A stretch of 45,417 bases of DNA from Chloroflexota bacterium (lineage in GTDB: Bacteria > Chloroflexota > Dehalococcoidia > Lucifugimonadales > UBA826): NCBI GenBank assembly GCA_003228105.1, contig QGNN01000010.1:1-45417 (forward strand), in the 5' to 3' direction. The position numbers and the translations under genes are program-made. Numbering within the stretch: position 1 is the first letter of the stretch; each line of letters begins with the position of its first letter. The notes under the pieces are model-generated. The model did not search any database and was not told the origin of the DNA. It saw nothing but the letters and a program-made list of their open reading frames with translations. Positions 28,219 through 38,907 of this stretch are shown here, in pieces.

Positions 28219-29565
28219 ATGCAAACTGAAAAAGGGCAACTCAAGAAACCGATAGTTGCGATTGTTGGACGGCCTAATGTAGGGAAATCAACTCTATTCA
28301 ACCGGCTTATCGGGCAAAGGATGTCAATAGTCTCGGACGTTGCAGGTACAACCCGTGACAGGATAATTTCTGAGACCGACTGGGCTGGAAATCCTTTCAT
28401 ATTGGTGGACACAGGAGGACTAGACCTGTTTCCTGAGGACGACATTTGGAATCAAGTAAAATCACAAATCCATCACGCCATCGGTGAGTGTGATGTGGTG
28501 ATTCTATTAGTAGACATATCAGATGGAGTGACATCAAACGATCAAGATATTGTCGATACCCTCCGCAAGGTTGGCAAACCAGTTGTGGCTGTAGCCAGTA
28601 AGGCAGATAACGAAATTCGTGATCAAATGGCTTCAGAATTGTATTCGCTCGGTATGGGTGACCCTGTGCCAATCAGCGCCTACCACAATAGGGGACTGGA
28701 CGATTTAAAGGAAAGGGTAGTAGCTCATTTCCCAGCGGATCAATCCTTTCCAGAACCCAAGGCAGACCTTGGTTTGGCGATTGTTGGCCGTACAAATGTT
28801 GGGAAATCCATGCTGCTGAATACTTTGTGTGGAGAAAATAGGGCTATTGTCAGCCATACGGCTGGCACAACTCGAGATAGCCTAGATGTAGTCATAAAAT
28901 ACAAAGATAAAGATATTCAGTTAATAGATACAGCTGGCATACGGCGAAGAGGGCAAATCGAATATGGCATCGAGAAATATAGTGTGCTTCGTTCAATTCA
29001 ATCTATTGATCGCTGTGATGTCGCCGCCCTTGTTATTGACGCTTCGGAGTTTGCCACAGCCCAAGACACTCATGTAGCCAATTATATTCTTGAAGCACAC
29101 AAAGGAATTGTCATCCTAGTTAATAAGTGGGACCTATCAGATCAACTTGCCACGAATCAACAGGATATGGCCAACCAGGTGAGAAACAAATTTAAATTCG
29201 CCCAATATGCTCCTATTTGCTTTACTTCAGGGTTGACAGGGTCCGGGATAAAAAACATGTTGGATACTGCAATAGAAGTCCAATCCGAAAGGTCAAAAGT
29301 TATTCCACGAGCCAATGTTAGGCGAACGATTATGACTGCGGTTGCCAACCACCCACCCCCAGTACAAGGAAAAAAAGAACTCAAAATATACAGTGCCATG
29401 CAGGATGGGTCTAGCCCTCCCAGCTTCACCTTTTTCGTGAATCACGCAAACATGGTTCATTTTTCCTATAAGCGTTATTTGGAAAATAGCTTGAGGGAAA
29501 ATTTCGGTTTCGAAGGAAGCCCATTAAGACTTAGATTTAGCGGGAAAAGTAGAAAACCTGACTAA
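28219..29565 (+). CDS. der: Ribosome biogenesis GTPase Der (EngA)
   Basis: Two tandem G domains: GRPNVGKSTLFNRL...DTGG and GRTNVGKSMLLNTL...DTAGIRRRG. Confidence 0.97.
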   Translation: MQTEKGQLKKPIVAIVGRPNVGKSTLFNRLIGQRMSIVSDVAGTTRDRIISETDWAGNPFILVDTGGLDLFPEDDIWNQVKSQIHHAIGECDVVILLVDISDGVTSNDQDIVDTLRKVGKPVVAVASKADNEIRDQMASELYSLGMGDPVPISAYHNRGLDDLKERVVAHFPADQSFPEPKADLGLAIVGRTNVGKSMLLNTLCGENRAIVSHTAGTTRDSLDVVIKYKDKDIQLIDTAGIRRRGQIEYGIEKYSVLRSIQSIDRCDVAALVIDASEFATAQDTHVANYILEAHKGIVILVNKWDLSDQLATNQQDMANQVRNKFKFAQYAPICFTSGLTGSGIKNMLDTAIEVQSERSKVIPRANVRRTIMTAVANHPPPVQGKKELKIYSAMQDGSSPPSFTFFVNHANMVHFSYKRYLENSLRENFGFEGSPLRLRFSGKSRKPD

Positions 29566-30191
29566 TGAGCATTTACTTATTGAACGCGGCTCTTGTTACT
29601 TTCAGTTATTTAATGGGTTCTATGTCCTTTGGCCTAATAATCACAAGAATGGTCAAGGGAATTGACATTAGACAATATGCCAGCGGCAGCACTGGGGCAA
29701 CAAATGTTATGCGGGCCTGCGGGTGGCGTTGGGGTTTATTAGCTTTCGCATTGGATATGTTCAAAGCCGCGCTACCGTTGTTGATAGTGATCTATATTTA
29801 CGATTTTGGGATTCCTAGTTGGCTACATCCAATAATGGGGCTAGCCTCGATTTTTGGACATATATGGCCAGTATTTACAAATTTTCGAGGAGGGAAGGGA
29901 GTAGCTTCAGGTTTGTCCGCTCTAATTGTTCTGTCCCCTTGGTCTGGTTTGATAGCTTGTGTCTCATTCTTTCCATTTACGTTATTCACAAGATATGTAT
30001 CTCTGGGATCTATAATTGGCTCGCTGTCGGGAGGTATCGCAATAACAACACTGTCAATCTTTGGATATATTGAACCATCGTATTGTGCATTTGGACTGGT
30101 AGGATCAGCGCTGACTATATTGAAACATCGTGACAATATAATTCGGTTACTAAACGGTACTGAGCGAAAATTCGGAGCACCCAGTGACTAA
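29565..30191 (+). CDS. plsY: Acyl-phosphate glycerol-3-phosphate acyltransferase PlsY
   Basis: YLMGSMSFGLII, DIRQYASGSTGATNVMRACG, FGHIWPVFTNFRGGKGVAS. Confidence 0.96.
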   Translation: MSIYLLNAALVTFSYLMGSMSFGLIITRMVKGIDIRQYASGSTGATNVMRACGWRWGLLAFALDMFKAALPLLIVIYIYDFGIPSWLHPIMGLASIFGHIWPVFTNFRGGKGVASGLSALIVLSPWSGLIACVSFFPFTLFTRYVSLGSIIGSLSGGIAITTLSIFGYIEPSYCAFGLVGSALTILKHRDNIIRLLNGTERKFGAPSD

Positions 30192-30218
30192 ATTACCAAT
30201 GCCCTATCTCATAACCAT

Positions 30219-31220
30219 ATGGCCCATATAGCAATCATTGGCTCAACTACATGGGGCACCACGCTGGGCATAATTAATTCAAAAGAAGGAAAGCATGTTT
30301 CTCTTCTAGTAAGAACGAATGAGGAATCGAACCTACTACGAAAACATCGTGAAAACAAACGTTTTCTACCAGGAGTCGCATTCCCAGATACCCTCGAAAT
30401 AACATCAAAAAGCCAAGATCTTATTCCGAAAACAGATTTACTTATATTAGCAGTACCATCACAGACATTGAGGAAGAATATCAGGGTGGTATCAAACTAC
30501 GTTTCTGCATCCACCATCATAGTAAGTGCATCGAAAGGTCTGGAATCTACTTCTGGCATGAGAATGACAGAAATAATAAAAGAAGAGATACCCAATTTGT
30601 CGCCCGATAACATATGTGCCCTTTCTGGACCCAACTTGTCTAACGAAATCTTGGCTGGTAAACCTTCTTCATCAGTAATATGTTCTATTAATTTAACAAC
30701 AGCAAAATCAGCTCAATCGATACTTAACTGTTCTCACCTACGTTTGTACACAAACACTGACGTAATAGGAGTAGAAATATGCGGGGCCTTGAAGAATATA
30801 ACAGCGATCGCTGCCGGGATATGTGACGGACTTAACTTAGGAGATAACGCAAAGGCTTCGATCATAACCAGAGGTCTCGCAGAAATGGCCCGCTTCGGTA
30901 GTGCCATCGGTGCGGAACCATCCACTTTTTCTGGCCTTGCTGGAATGGGAGATCTCATAGCAACTTGTTCGTCGAGATTGAGTCGCAATAACCAAGTCGG
31001 CAGGATGCTAGCCAAAGATATGCCTTTGAATCAAATCGAAAAATCTATGGACAACGTGGCTGAGGGTATAGAAACGACGAAAGCTGTTGTGTCAGTTGCT
31101 AATCGGCTAAATATTGATTTACCAATTGCCCAAGCTGTATGCAATATTTTGTTTAAGAATTTGTCGGTGAGAGATGCTAGAGAGGAATTGATGGGTAGAA
31201 CATTAACTTCAGAGACCTAG
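30219..31220 (+). CDS. gpsA: NAD(P)H-dependent glycerol-3-phosphate dehydrogenase
   Basis: IAIIGSTTWGTTLG, LAVPSQTLR, VSASKGLE, ALSGPNLSNEI, GVEICGALKNITAIAAGICDGLNLGDNAKA. Confidence 0.96.
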   Translation: MAHIAIIGSTTWGTTLGIINSKEGKHVSLLVRTNEESNLLRKHRENKRFLPGVAFPDTLEITSKSQDLIPKTDLLILAVPSQTLRKNIRVVSNYVSASTIIVSASKGLESTSGMRMTEIIKEEIPNLSPDNICALSGPNLSNEILAGKPSSSVICSINLTTAKSAQSILNCSHLRLYTNTDVIGVEICGALKNITAIAAGICDGLNLGDNAKASIITRGLAEMARFGSAIGAEPSTFSGLAGMGDLIATCSSRLSRNNQVGRMLAKDMPLNQIEKSMDNVAEGIETTKAVVSVANRLNIDLPIAQAVCNILFKNLSVRDAREELMGRTLTSET

Positions 31221-31229
31221 GTTCAATAC

Positions 31230-31877
31230 TTGCATATAGTACAACTATTTACGGCCTCTCTTTTAACAGGCTTTTCCGGCGCAATAATGCCAGGGCCAGT
31301 TCTTATTTACACAATTAGTAGAAGTCTATCTCATGGATTCATTTCAGGAGCTTTGGCGGCGATAGGCCACTCACTGCTAGAGCTGTTTTTGGTAATTGGA
31401 CTCACCTTCGGGCTAGACCGACTTCTTAATAATCAAATTGCAGAATTCGTGATCGGGACGGCGGGTGGTTTGTTTCTACTTTGGATGGGATGGGGAATGT
31501 CAAAAAAACCAGTTGGGACCGCCATACCAATTGTTGATAAATCTGATGCTGATTCTAGTCGAGGACCTATTTCGGCGGGAATAATTTTAAGTGCAACTAA
31601 TCCCTATTTTTTCGTATGGTGGGCTACAGTTGGCCTGAGTTTCATTGAAGAATCAAGAGAAGCGGGAACCGCTGGGATAGCCGCCTTTTATACCGGTCAC
31701 ATATCCGCTGACATAATCTGGTATGCCATGATTGCTTTAGCGGTTTCTTCAGGCAAAAAATTCTTGAGCGACACAACCTATAAAGTAATAGTGCGTTGCT
31801 GTGGTATCTTCCTCATATGCCTAGGTCTATATTTCGCCTATGCTGGCAAGGATTTTATACAACGAATATTGCCCTAA
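31230..31877 (+). CDS. LysE/RhtB family transporter
   Basis: TGFSGAIMPGPVLIYTISRSLSHGFISGALAAIGH, ATNPYFFVWWATVG. TTG start. Confidence 0.88.
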   Translation: MHIVQLFTASLLTGFSGAIMPGPVLIYTISRSLSHGFISGALAAIGHSLLELFLVIGLTFGLDRLLNNQIAEFVIGTAGGLFLLWMGWGMSKKPVGTAIPIVDKSDADSSRGPISAGIILSATNPYFFVWWATVGLSFIEESREAGTAGIAAFYTGHISADIIWYAMIALAVSSGKKFLSDTTYKVIVRCCGIFLICLGLYFAYAGKDFIQRILP

Positions 31878-31878
31878 T

Positions 31879-32616
31879 TTACATATCACCAAATTCGTAT
31901 AGCACGGCGACGGCAGCAACTATTCCAGCAGTTTCTGACCTTAATATTCGCTTACCTAAAGAAACTGAAGTTGCACCGTAATCTGCTGCATCCAAAACTT
32001 CCTGTGAGGTAAATCCACCTACTGGACCTATAATCAGATCAATATATGTCACATCCAATCCTGGATCCTGGCGTAATTTGGATAAAATCTGTCTAATACT
32101 TTGGTTTTTTTCTTCTTCCCAAGGTATAAGCGCAACAGGGTTTAGGTTCCTTATCATATTAGGAAATAGGATAGGGTCTGATAGTTGAGGCACTACAGAT
32201 CTGCCACTCTGCTCAGCGGCCTCTTTTATTATTCGTCTCCAACGGTCCATCCTAGAATGGCTTGGGTTCGAAACCTCGGTCCTCTCCGATGTAAAAGGGA
32301 CAAACCGTGAAATACCAGTTTCAACCCCTTTTTGTAAGGCATATTCGTACCTTTCAGATCTTATCAGTGCTTGATACAGGGTAATGAAAATTCCTGGTTC
32401 ATTATGTGAGTCATTCGCCGAAAGTACAGTACCCAGACTAGTTTTGGTTTCAACTACCTCCAAGCGAACTTGGTAGTCCACACCACCCCCATCAAACACC
32501 ACCACTTCATTCCCATTCCTAAGCCGCAAAACTTTTTTCATTTGCAGAGAAATTTCTTCTGCAAAATGGACTCTCCCATCTTGTATGTCAGATGGATCAA
32601 TTAAAAACCTATGCAT
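31879..32616 (-). CDS. rsmE: 16S rRNA (uracil1498-N3)-methyltransferase
   Basis: LRLRNGNEVVVFDG, WRRIIKEAAEQSGRSVVPQL, IGPVGGFTSQEV, SLGKRILRSETAGIVA. Confidence 0.94.
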   Translation of the reverse strand: MHRFLIDPSDIQDGRVHFAEEISLQMKKVLRLRNGNEVVVFDGGGVDYQVRLEVVETKTSLGTVLSANDSHNEPGIFITLYQALIRSERYEYALQKGVETGISRFVPFTSERTEVSNPSHSRMDRWRRIIKEAAEQSGRSVVPQLSDPILFPNMIRNLNPVALIPWEEEKNQSIRQILSKLRQDPGLDVTYIDLIIGPVGGFTSQEVLDAADYGATSVSLGKRILRSETAGIVAAVAVLYEFGDM

Positions 32617-32638
32617 AACAACCCAGTTCGGTCACAAA

Positions 32639-33556
32639 TTACCCATCAGTTGCTGCATTCTTGGTTGCTAACACCGCTGTCCAATCACCATCAACAAGAA
32701 CTTTATCGAAGTGTACCCCATGTAAGGAATATTCTTTTTCGACGTCCTCCAAAGAACTTTTCAAAATCCCAGATAGTACCAGCCTTCCACCATTCGCAAC
32801 TGCACCTACTATGTACTCGGACAAATTTATCACAACTTTAGCGGCAATATTTGCCAGAGCAACATCAAAGGTAGCATTTTCAACTCTGATTTCTGGAAAA
32901 GAACCATTCAATATGGTTACTTGAGAAGAAATACCATTTAATTCACAATTTTCTAAGGCAACCTCAACTGACCGTGACTCTATTTCTATGCCAAGAATAT
33001 CTCCGGCTCCTAATTTTGCTGCCGATATCGATAAAATTCCTGAGCCGCAACCAACATCAATCACTTTCTCCCCACCAAAAATGAGAGTTTCAAGAAGTTC
33101 CATGCACATCCTGGTTGTTGGGTGATGGCCAGTGCCGAAAGCCATACCTGGGTCCAATTTTATTAAAACGTCATCATCCAAAGATTCATAAGTTCTCCAA
33201 GTAGGACATATGACAAGATTGGATCCGACCCGCATAGGATGAAAATATTCCTTCCAGTTAGATTCCCAGTCTTCCTCCTCGACTTCTCTCTCTTTTATTT
33301 CAGAGATAGGTGCGAAATGAGCTACTAATCTAACAGCAATTTCCATATTAGACTTTCGTGACCTAGCTGATTCATCTAAAGGCACAAAAGTTACCACTTT
33401 AACGGTTTGCAGCTGCGGAGCGCTTTCACCTTCATCCGGGTTGAAGCCTGCTGGGCTTTCAATTGCCACACCACCTTCTCCATACCTATAAAAGATATGA
33501 GTTAAAGGTTCAACGTATTCAGGAGGAGCCTGAACGCTTAATTCAAGCCATTTCAA
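32639..33556 (-). CDS. prmA: Ribosomal protein L11 methyltransferase
   Basis: [63 protein letters not shown]. Confidence 0.95.
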   Translation of the reverse strand: MKWLELSVQAPPEYVEPLTHIFYRYGEGGVAIESPAGFNPDEGESAPQLQTVKVVTFVPLDESARSRKSNMEIAVRLVAHFAPISEIKEREVEEEDWESNWKEYFHPMRVGSNLVICPTWRTYESLDDDVLIKLDPGMAFGTGHHPTTRMCMELLETLIFGGEKVIDVGCGSGILSISAAKLGAGDILGIEIESRSVEVALENCELNGISSQVTILNGSFPEIRVENATFDVALANIAAKVVINLSEYIVGAVANGGRLVLSGILKSSLEDVEKEYSLHGVHFDKVLVDGDWTAVLATKNAATDG

Positions 33557-34677
33557 TTGGTAAAGGCGCTTCTGAATTTATCGAATATGCCTTTGTCTTC
33601 ATCATCTTCAAAATTTTCGGGCAGGGATTCTCCCAGTTCGTTCATTAATTTTTGTTGCTGAGAATCCAACGTTTTTGGAATTCTTACATCGATTAATACC
33701 AATAAATCTCCCCTTCTGTCACCTCTAAGTTGGGCTACCCCTCTACCTCTCACCCTGAAAATTCGTCCAGTCTGTGTCCCAGGAGGAATTTCGATCTCGT
33801 AGTCACCGTCCAATGTGGGTACTTTAAGTTTAGTTCCAAGAGAAGCTTGAGCTATGTTTATAGGCAACCGGTATTTAATATTGATCCCATCTCTCACAAA
33901 ATAGTCATGTTCCTTGATTTTAAAAGCTACATACAAATCACCAGGAGGCCCTCCATTTATCCCATGTTCTCCCTCACCAGTTAACCTAACCTGAGTATCT
34001 TCCTCTATTCCTCCTGGGATGGTGATCGCCAATTTCCTGTTCTTTCTTTCACGACCTTGACCGTTACAAGATGAACATGGATTAGAGACAATCTTTCCAG
34101 AACCCTTGCACTTATTACAATCTCCAACTTGCACAAACTGCCCGAATACACTCTGCTGGGCCTTCCGCACCTGTCCTGAGCCCTGGCAGGTTCCACAAGT
34201 AGCTATGGAACTACCAGGTTCACTCTTGGAACCTCTACAGTGGCTGCAAGATTCTGTACGGTGGATTTGAAATTCCTTTTCCGATCCGAAGATGGCTTCT
34301 TCGAATTCGACCGCCATTGTGTACTGTAGATCCGAGCCTCGCCTAGCTGAATTTTGAGTCCTTGAAGATCTACCGACCCCGGAGCCTCCAAAAAAAGAGT
34401 CAAATATGTCTCCAATTCCTGAGGACCCATTTGGTCCTGCGGAGGAGGAGCCTACCCCGGCATGACCGAATCGGTCATATTGAGCCCTTTTTTCTTTATC
34501 CGATAGGATTTGATATGCCTCATTAATTTCCTTAAATTTACCCTCAGCTCCCGCTTCCCTATTCCTATCAGGATGATATTTAAACGCCAGTTTTCTGAAC
34601 GCCTTTTTCAAATCATCGTCACTTGAGTTAGGAGAGACCCCAAGAACTTCGTAATAATCTCTTTTATGTGTGGTCAT
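33553..34677 (-). CDS. dnaJ: Molecular chaperone DnaJ
   Basis: [33 protein letters not shown], four CXXCXG-type repeats, [13 protein letters not shown]. Confidence 0.96.
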   Translation of the reverse strand: MTTHKRDYYEVLGVSPNSSDDDLKKAFRKLAFKYHPDRNREAGAEGKFKEINEAYQILSDKEKRAQYDRFGHAGVGSSSAGPNGSSGIGDIFDSFFGGSGVGRSSRTQNSARRGSDLQYTMAVEFEEAIFGSEKEFQIHRTESCSHCRGSKSEPGSSIATCGTCQGSGQVRKAQQSVFGQFVQVGDCNKCKGSGKIVSNPCSSCNGQGRERKNRKLAITIPGGIEEDTQVRLTGEGEHGINGGPPGDLYVAFKIKEHDYFVRDGINIKYRLPINIAQASLGTKLKVPTLDGDYEIEIPPGTQTGRIFRVRGRGVAQLRGDRRGDLLVLIDVRIPKTLDSQQQKLMNELGESLPENFEDDEDKGIFDKFRSAFTN

Positions 34678-34809
34678 GAAATGTACTTATATTCTCAGTA
34701 ATTTCCACTTCGTACTATGAAAAATACGTTAATGGCCAATGCTATCCAATTTTCGAGCAGGTAAATTATAACCTAGCTACTAACTATCTTGTGGAATTCA
34801 TAAAAGCTT

Positions 34810-35691
34810 CTAAATCTTAGGTAAAGCAGCATCGAGGGTATTTTTCAGTAGCATGGCTATTGTCATTGGCCCAACCCCTCCAGGAACTGGAGTGATAGCA
34901 GATGCTTTTGGTGATACGCTTTCAAAATCTATATCACCTGTCAAACGGTAGCCGCGGGAACGGGTGCTATCTTCGACACGATTAACACCTACGTCTATGG
35001 CTACAACGCCAGGAGAAACTAGATCACTAGTCACAAAATTTGGTATGCCAATAGCCACCACCAATATGTCAGCGCTTTGAGTAATATCTTTCAACCTATC
35101 CGTCCTGCTATGACACAAAGTGACCGTAGCATCACCTCCGTTCCCCTTCAGGGAAAGCAGATTAGACAATGGTTTGCCTACGATATTACTCCTACCTAAT
35201 ATAACCACATGTTTACCCTTTGGGTCATTCCCTGATCTTAAAAGAATTTCTTTTATACCAGCAGGTGTCGCCGGAATGAATGAGGCAGAACCCATTGACA
35301 GTAAGCCGACATTTTGAGGGTGGAGACCATCAACATCTTTTTGGGGATCTATCGTGCATAACATCTCGTTCTCATCCAAATGAGCTGGAAGTGGCATTTG
35401 TATTAGAATTCCATCACAATTATCATCTTGATTCAGAATTCGAATCTGCTGTAGCACCTCTTCACTGGTAACAAACGTAGGAAAATTGATGATGTGGCTT
35501 TCCATACCCACTTTGATTGCAGACCTCTTTTTGTTCCTCACATATACTTTAGAGGCCGCATCATCTCCGACCAAAATAACTGATAATGAAGGTATTATTG
35601 AACATTCTTCGAACAACCTACGGACTGACACCTTCACTTCAAGTTTTATCGATTCTGATATGGCTTTTCCATCAATAAGTTTATATTTCAT
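34810..35691 (-). CDS. folD: Bifunctional methylenetetrahydrofolate dehydrogenase/cyclohydrolase
   Basis: SVILVGDDAASKVYVRNKKR, GILIQMPLP, VVILGRSNIVGKPLSNLL, VATVTLCHSRT-like, ITPVPGGVGPMTIAML. ORF extends to 35754; MKYKLIDGKAI at 35691 is the likelier start. Confidence 0.96.
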   Translation of the reverse strand: MKYKLIDGKAISESIKLEVKVSVRRLFEECSIIPSLSVILVGDDAASKVYVRNKKRSAIKVGMESHIINFPTFVTSEEVLQQIRILNQDDNCDGILIQMPLPAHLDENEMLCTIDPQKDVDGLHPQNVGLLSMGSASFIPATPAGIKEILLRSGNDPKGKHVVILGRSNIVGKPLSNLLSLKGNGGDATVTLCHSRTDRLKDITQSADILVVAIGIPNFVTSDLVSPGVVAIDVGVNRVEDSTRSRGYRLTGDIDFESVSPKASAITPVPGGVGPMTIAMLLKNTLDAALPKI

Positions 35692-35784
35692 TAGATATTT
35701 AAACGCAGTGCTCACAAAATTATTGGATACTCTATTATACCTATACCGGCTCAAGCAATTTTAAATGTTCAGGAAATAGTCGAT

Positions 35785-36171
35785 ATGCTGATTACGGGGA
35801 TTGACATAATTGAAATAGCACGAATAGAGAATGTGCTGAATAAATATGGTATCAGGTTTTTAAATCGCATATATACGGAATCGGAACAGAAATATTGTAG
35901 GGGAAGAGCAGCACAACTAGCATCAAGATTTGCAGCGAAGGAAGCTGTTATGAAAGCCCTGGGAACAGGTGTAAGAGGAGTAGGATGGAAAGATATAGAA
36001 ATCAAAAGAGATAGGGGAGGTCCTCCCTATATTCAGCTCCACGGTAGAGGCCAAGTCAGAGCTTCTAAAATGGGTCTGTCAAACATTTCTCTTTCATTGT
36101 CCCATTCAAATGATTTTGCCGTAGCTTCAGTGGTCGGCGAGGCTGAACGAGGAAACAGGGTAACTAGATAA
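35785..36171 (+). CDS. acpS: Holo-[acyl-carrier-protein] synthase
   Basis: GIDIIEIARIENVLNKYG, YCRGRAAQLASRFAAKEAVMKALGTG, ISLSHSNDFAVASVV. Confidence 0.95.
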   Translation: MLITGIDIIEIARIENVLNKYGIRFLNRIYTESEQKYCRGRAAQLASRFAAKEAVMKALGTGVRGVGWKDIEIKRDRGGPPYIQLHGRGQVRASKMGLSNISLSLSHSNDFAVASVVGEAERGNRVTR

Positions 36172-36203
36172 ATTGGCGATTACAGCAAGTGGTGGTGGTA
36201 AGT

Positions 36204-36905
36204 CTATTTATTTTGATCCCTAATGTATCGAACTAGCTGCCATCTCTGTTCTTCAGTTAGAAGGTATACAAATTGAGGCATAATTGCAGTGGAATCTTTT
36301 CCTCTTGCTGCTGCAGCTAATCCGGGTCTTCCTCCCCATGTGATGTAGCCGAAAATCTCTCCGTCACTCAAATCGCTAACTCTTTCTGAGATAAGATTTA
36401 CAGGAGCGGCCCCGCTATATGCTTTACTTCCATCATTCCGTGCACTATTTAGGGTGGTAATTAGACCATCCCCCTGCAGCGATTGCCCGTGGCAAACTTG
36501 GCAATTTACCGCATAAATTTTTGCGGCCTGACTTCCATTATAACTGGCCATATGATCTTGAATTGACAATGATTTAAGAGCTTCAATGTCAAATATCTTA
36601 ACCTCGGCCCCTGTCACAGGAACAGAGCCTTCCGGTGGAAGGATTCTAGGAACTTCTTGAGACCGATAAGCAGGGGAATAGTGCATTTCAGAGAAAATTT
36701 GAACTGCGTGAGAGCCTGTTTCCGGAAATACAGGCAGTTCAAAGCTAATAGCACCCCCTACTTTGACCTCTCCAGTTTTGCTGTTGTAGCAACCAGAACT
36801 GACAAGCAAGGCGACCAAAAGACCTGCAACCATCATTAGTGGCGCAGTAATTCGTATATTCAACCCATTGTTAGGCATATTTGGCTTCTCTTTAATTACT
36901 CCCAA
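36204..36905 (-). CDS. actE: Alternative Complex III monoheme cytochrome c lipoprotein (ActE-like)
   Basis: Lipobox LVSSGC, single CXXCH (VNCQVCHGQSLQGDG), distal Met region; last gene of the ACIII operon. Confidence 0.85.
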   Translation of the reverse strand: MGVIKEKPNMPNNGLNIRITAPLMMVAGLLVALLVSSGCYNSKTGEVKVGGAISFELPVFPETGSHAVQIFSEMHYSPAYRSQEVPRILPPEGSVPVTGAEVKIFDIEALKSLSIQDHMASYNGSQAAKIYAVNCQVCHGQSLQGDGLITTLNSARNDGSKAYSGAAPVNLISERVSDLSDGEIFGYITWGGRPGLAAAARGKDSTAIMPQFVYLLTEEQRWQLVRYIRDQNK

Positions 36906-37411
36906 CCTCTAATTATTTCCCCGTCAGTACCTGCCTTATTCAAGGCGGTTTCAGCAATGTCGGTGCGAGTTTCTTCAGTTGTCACAGTGACACCAATATG
37001 CCCTTCTGTGATTTTTTCACTGTACGCTCCCATAAATATTCGCGGGAGACGTGATTCAAAAATAATCCCTATAATGGTAAATATAATAGCCCCGAGCATC
37101 GAACCTTCATACATGATGATGGCCATTGCTGGAATTGATAGTATTGGCTTGCCCCCCGTTATCAAGGGATACGCCAACTCAGTACCAGCCGTGATCAACA
37201 GGGCGATGGTAAATCCACATGCTGCCCCAATCAACGGCCACCTATAGAGTTTATGCTCTGGTTCTGCCTCCCCAAAGGTGCCTTCAGGGTAAGGAACCCC
37301 AGTGAGTATTTCATAATCTCCTTCCTCAAATCCTGCCTCTCTTAGGTTATCAAGGGCATCAGCAGCAGAATCTTCTTCACTATACAGACCTAATACACTT
37401 CTTTTTGCCAT
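36896..37411 (-). CDS. actD: Alternative Complex III subunit ActD (DUF3341-like)
   Basis: SVLGLYSEEDSAADALDNLREAGF...EILTGVPYPEGTFGE, two TM helices; position in operon. Confidence 0.88.
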   Translation of the reverse strand: MAKRSVLGLYSEEDSAADALDNLREAGFEEGDYEILTGVPYPEGTFGEAEPEHKLYRWPLIGAACGFTIALLITAGTELAYPLITGGKPILSIPAMAIIMYEGSMLGAIIFTIIGIIFESRLPRIFMGAYSEKITEGHIGVTVTTEETRTDIAETALNKAGTDGEIIRGWE

Positions 37412-37435
37412 AACAAGTACTCTCTCAAACTGCCT

Positions 37436-38845
37436 TTATTGTTTTTTTTCATAATAGTGATGGGGAAGACCTTCACGAATCGTCGCCGGGATAACTCGTC
37501 TACCCACCTTTATGAGACGGCGATTTACCATCCCTTCTTTAACATCAAATAATGGAATTAATGGTAAAACTTTAGCAAACAACAACATGCCCAAACAGAC
37601 AAAAGCGAAAGTTTCCACTACTATCAATATTTCAACAATCGATGGGTGGTATGTACCCCAATCAAATGTCATATGCGTCCTTCTGATAAGACCTGGAATC
37701 ACAATTAAAAATCTTTCCAACCACATACCTATATTCACTAGTACTGTTGTCCAAAACATCCATACGACGCTTCTTCTTACCCTCTTAAACAACCACAAGG
37801 GAACTGGTATCACAAATGATGTGATGATAAAAATCGCAAACAACGGCCCGTATGGCCATTGAAATGCTTGTAACTCTCTCAAAGCGATCTCAGGGGGCGC
37901 CAATGTATATAAGGCGTAAACCCATTCCAAAAAGAAAAAGAAAAACCATGTCGTGGCAACTACAATTAGCAGCCTAGCAATAGCGTCAAAATGGTCAGGT
38001 TTAATATATTTATCCAATCCGTAAAGCCAAACAGAAAGTGCCATTAGCATAGCCACAGCCGACACTCCCGAATGAATTGCCCCAATTATGAAATATGGGG
38101 CAAATATGGTCGAGTGCCACCCTTCAACACCGATCAAAACCGCAAAATCCCAAGACACTATTGAGTGCACTGACACAAATACAGGTAACACAAGTGCAGA
38201 TAGTAAAATACCAGCAAGGATTTGTAGCTTCCATTGTCTAGGTGTTCCTCTAAACCCCAAGGCCATCTGGGCATAAATTTTCTTAACTATTGGTTTTTTT
38301 GCCCTATCCCTGAGTATTGCTATATCAGGCAATAAACAAACAAATACAAACAACGAACTAGCAATCAGATAGGTGCCAACAGCACTTGGATCCCACACGA
38401 ATGGTGACCTGACATTTGGCCATATACCACGACTAAAGTCATATGGGAAAATCCAGTACAAAACACGCCAAGGTCTGCCTACGTGCATTAACGGGGTATG
38501 CAGAGCTGCGATTAAGGAAAATACAGTCATAACTTCTGCTGCCCTCGTAATAGGGCGACGCCATTCTGCTTGGGTTAATCTCAGAATCGCAGATATCATA
38601 ATTCCAGCGTGGCTAATTCCAATCCAGAAAACGAAATTGGCAATGAATACTCCCCACATAACAGGCCTGTTCAAGCCAGTAACGCCCAGTCCGTGATACA
38701 TCATAAAAAAGAAAGCGCCTAACCCGGTGAGTACAACCAGGCCAAGAAATGAGACCGCAGGCAACCACCATTTAGGTACAGTCAAGACGTCTTTCAACAA
38801 ATCTTCGTTGATCTGTTTATGGCTTAGTTGTGTGTGTTCCTGCAT
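37436..38845 (-). CDS. Alternative Complex III NrfD/PsrC-like integral membrane subunit
   Basis: 469 aa polytopic; GLGVTGLNRPVMWGVFIANFVFWIGISHAGIMISAILRLTQAEWRRPITRAAEVMT. Confidence 0.9.
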   Translation of the reverse strand: MQEHTQLSHKQINEDLLKDVLTVPKWWLPAVSFLGLVVLTGLGAFFFMMYHGLGVTGLNRPVMWGVFIANFVFWIGISHAGIMISAILRLTQAEWRRPITRAAEVMTVFSLIAALHTPLMHVGRPWRVLYWIFPYDFSRGIWPNVRSPFVWDPSAVGTYLIASSLFVFVCLLPDIAILRDRAKKPIVKKIYAQMALGFRGTPRQWKLQILAGILLSALVLPVFVSVHSIVSWDFAVLIGVEGWHSTIFAPYFIIGAIHSGVSAVAMLMALSVWLYGLDKYIKPDHFDAIARLLIVVATTWFFFFFLEWVYALYTLAPPEIALRELQAFQWPYGPLFAIFIITSFVIPVPLWLFKRVRRSVVWMFWTTVLVNIGMWLERFLIVIPGLIRRTHMTFDWGTYHPSIVEILIVVETFAFVCLGMLLFAKVLPLIPLFDVKEGMVNRRLIKVGRRVIPATIREGLPHHYYEKKQ

Positions 38846-38907
38846 TTATATATATCCGTCTATTTTAAAATTAAAAATGACTAAATCCTCTGACCTGACT
38901 TCAATCA

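Noticed and set aside
34678-34809. Possible heat-shock operator (CIRCE, TTAGCACTC-N9-GAGTGCTAA) upstream of dnaJ
   Set aside because: No match to the CIRCE inverted repeat in the intergenic sequence.
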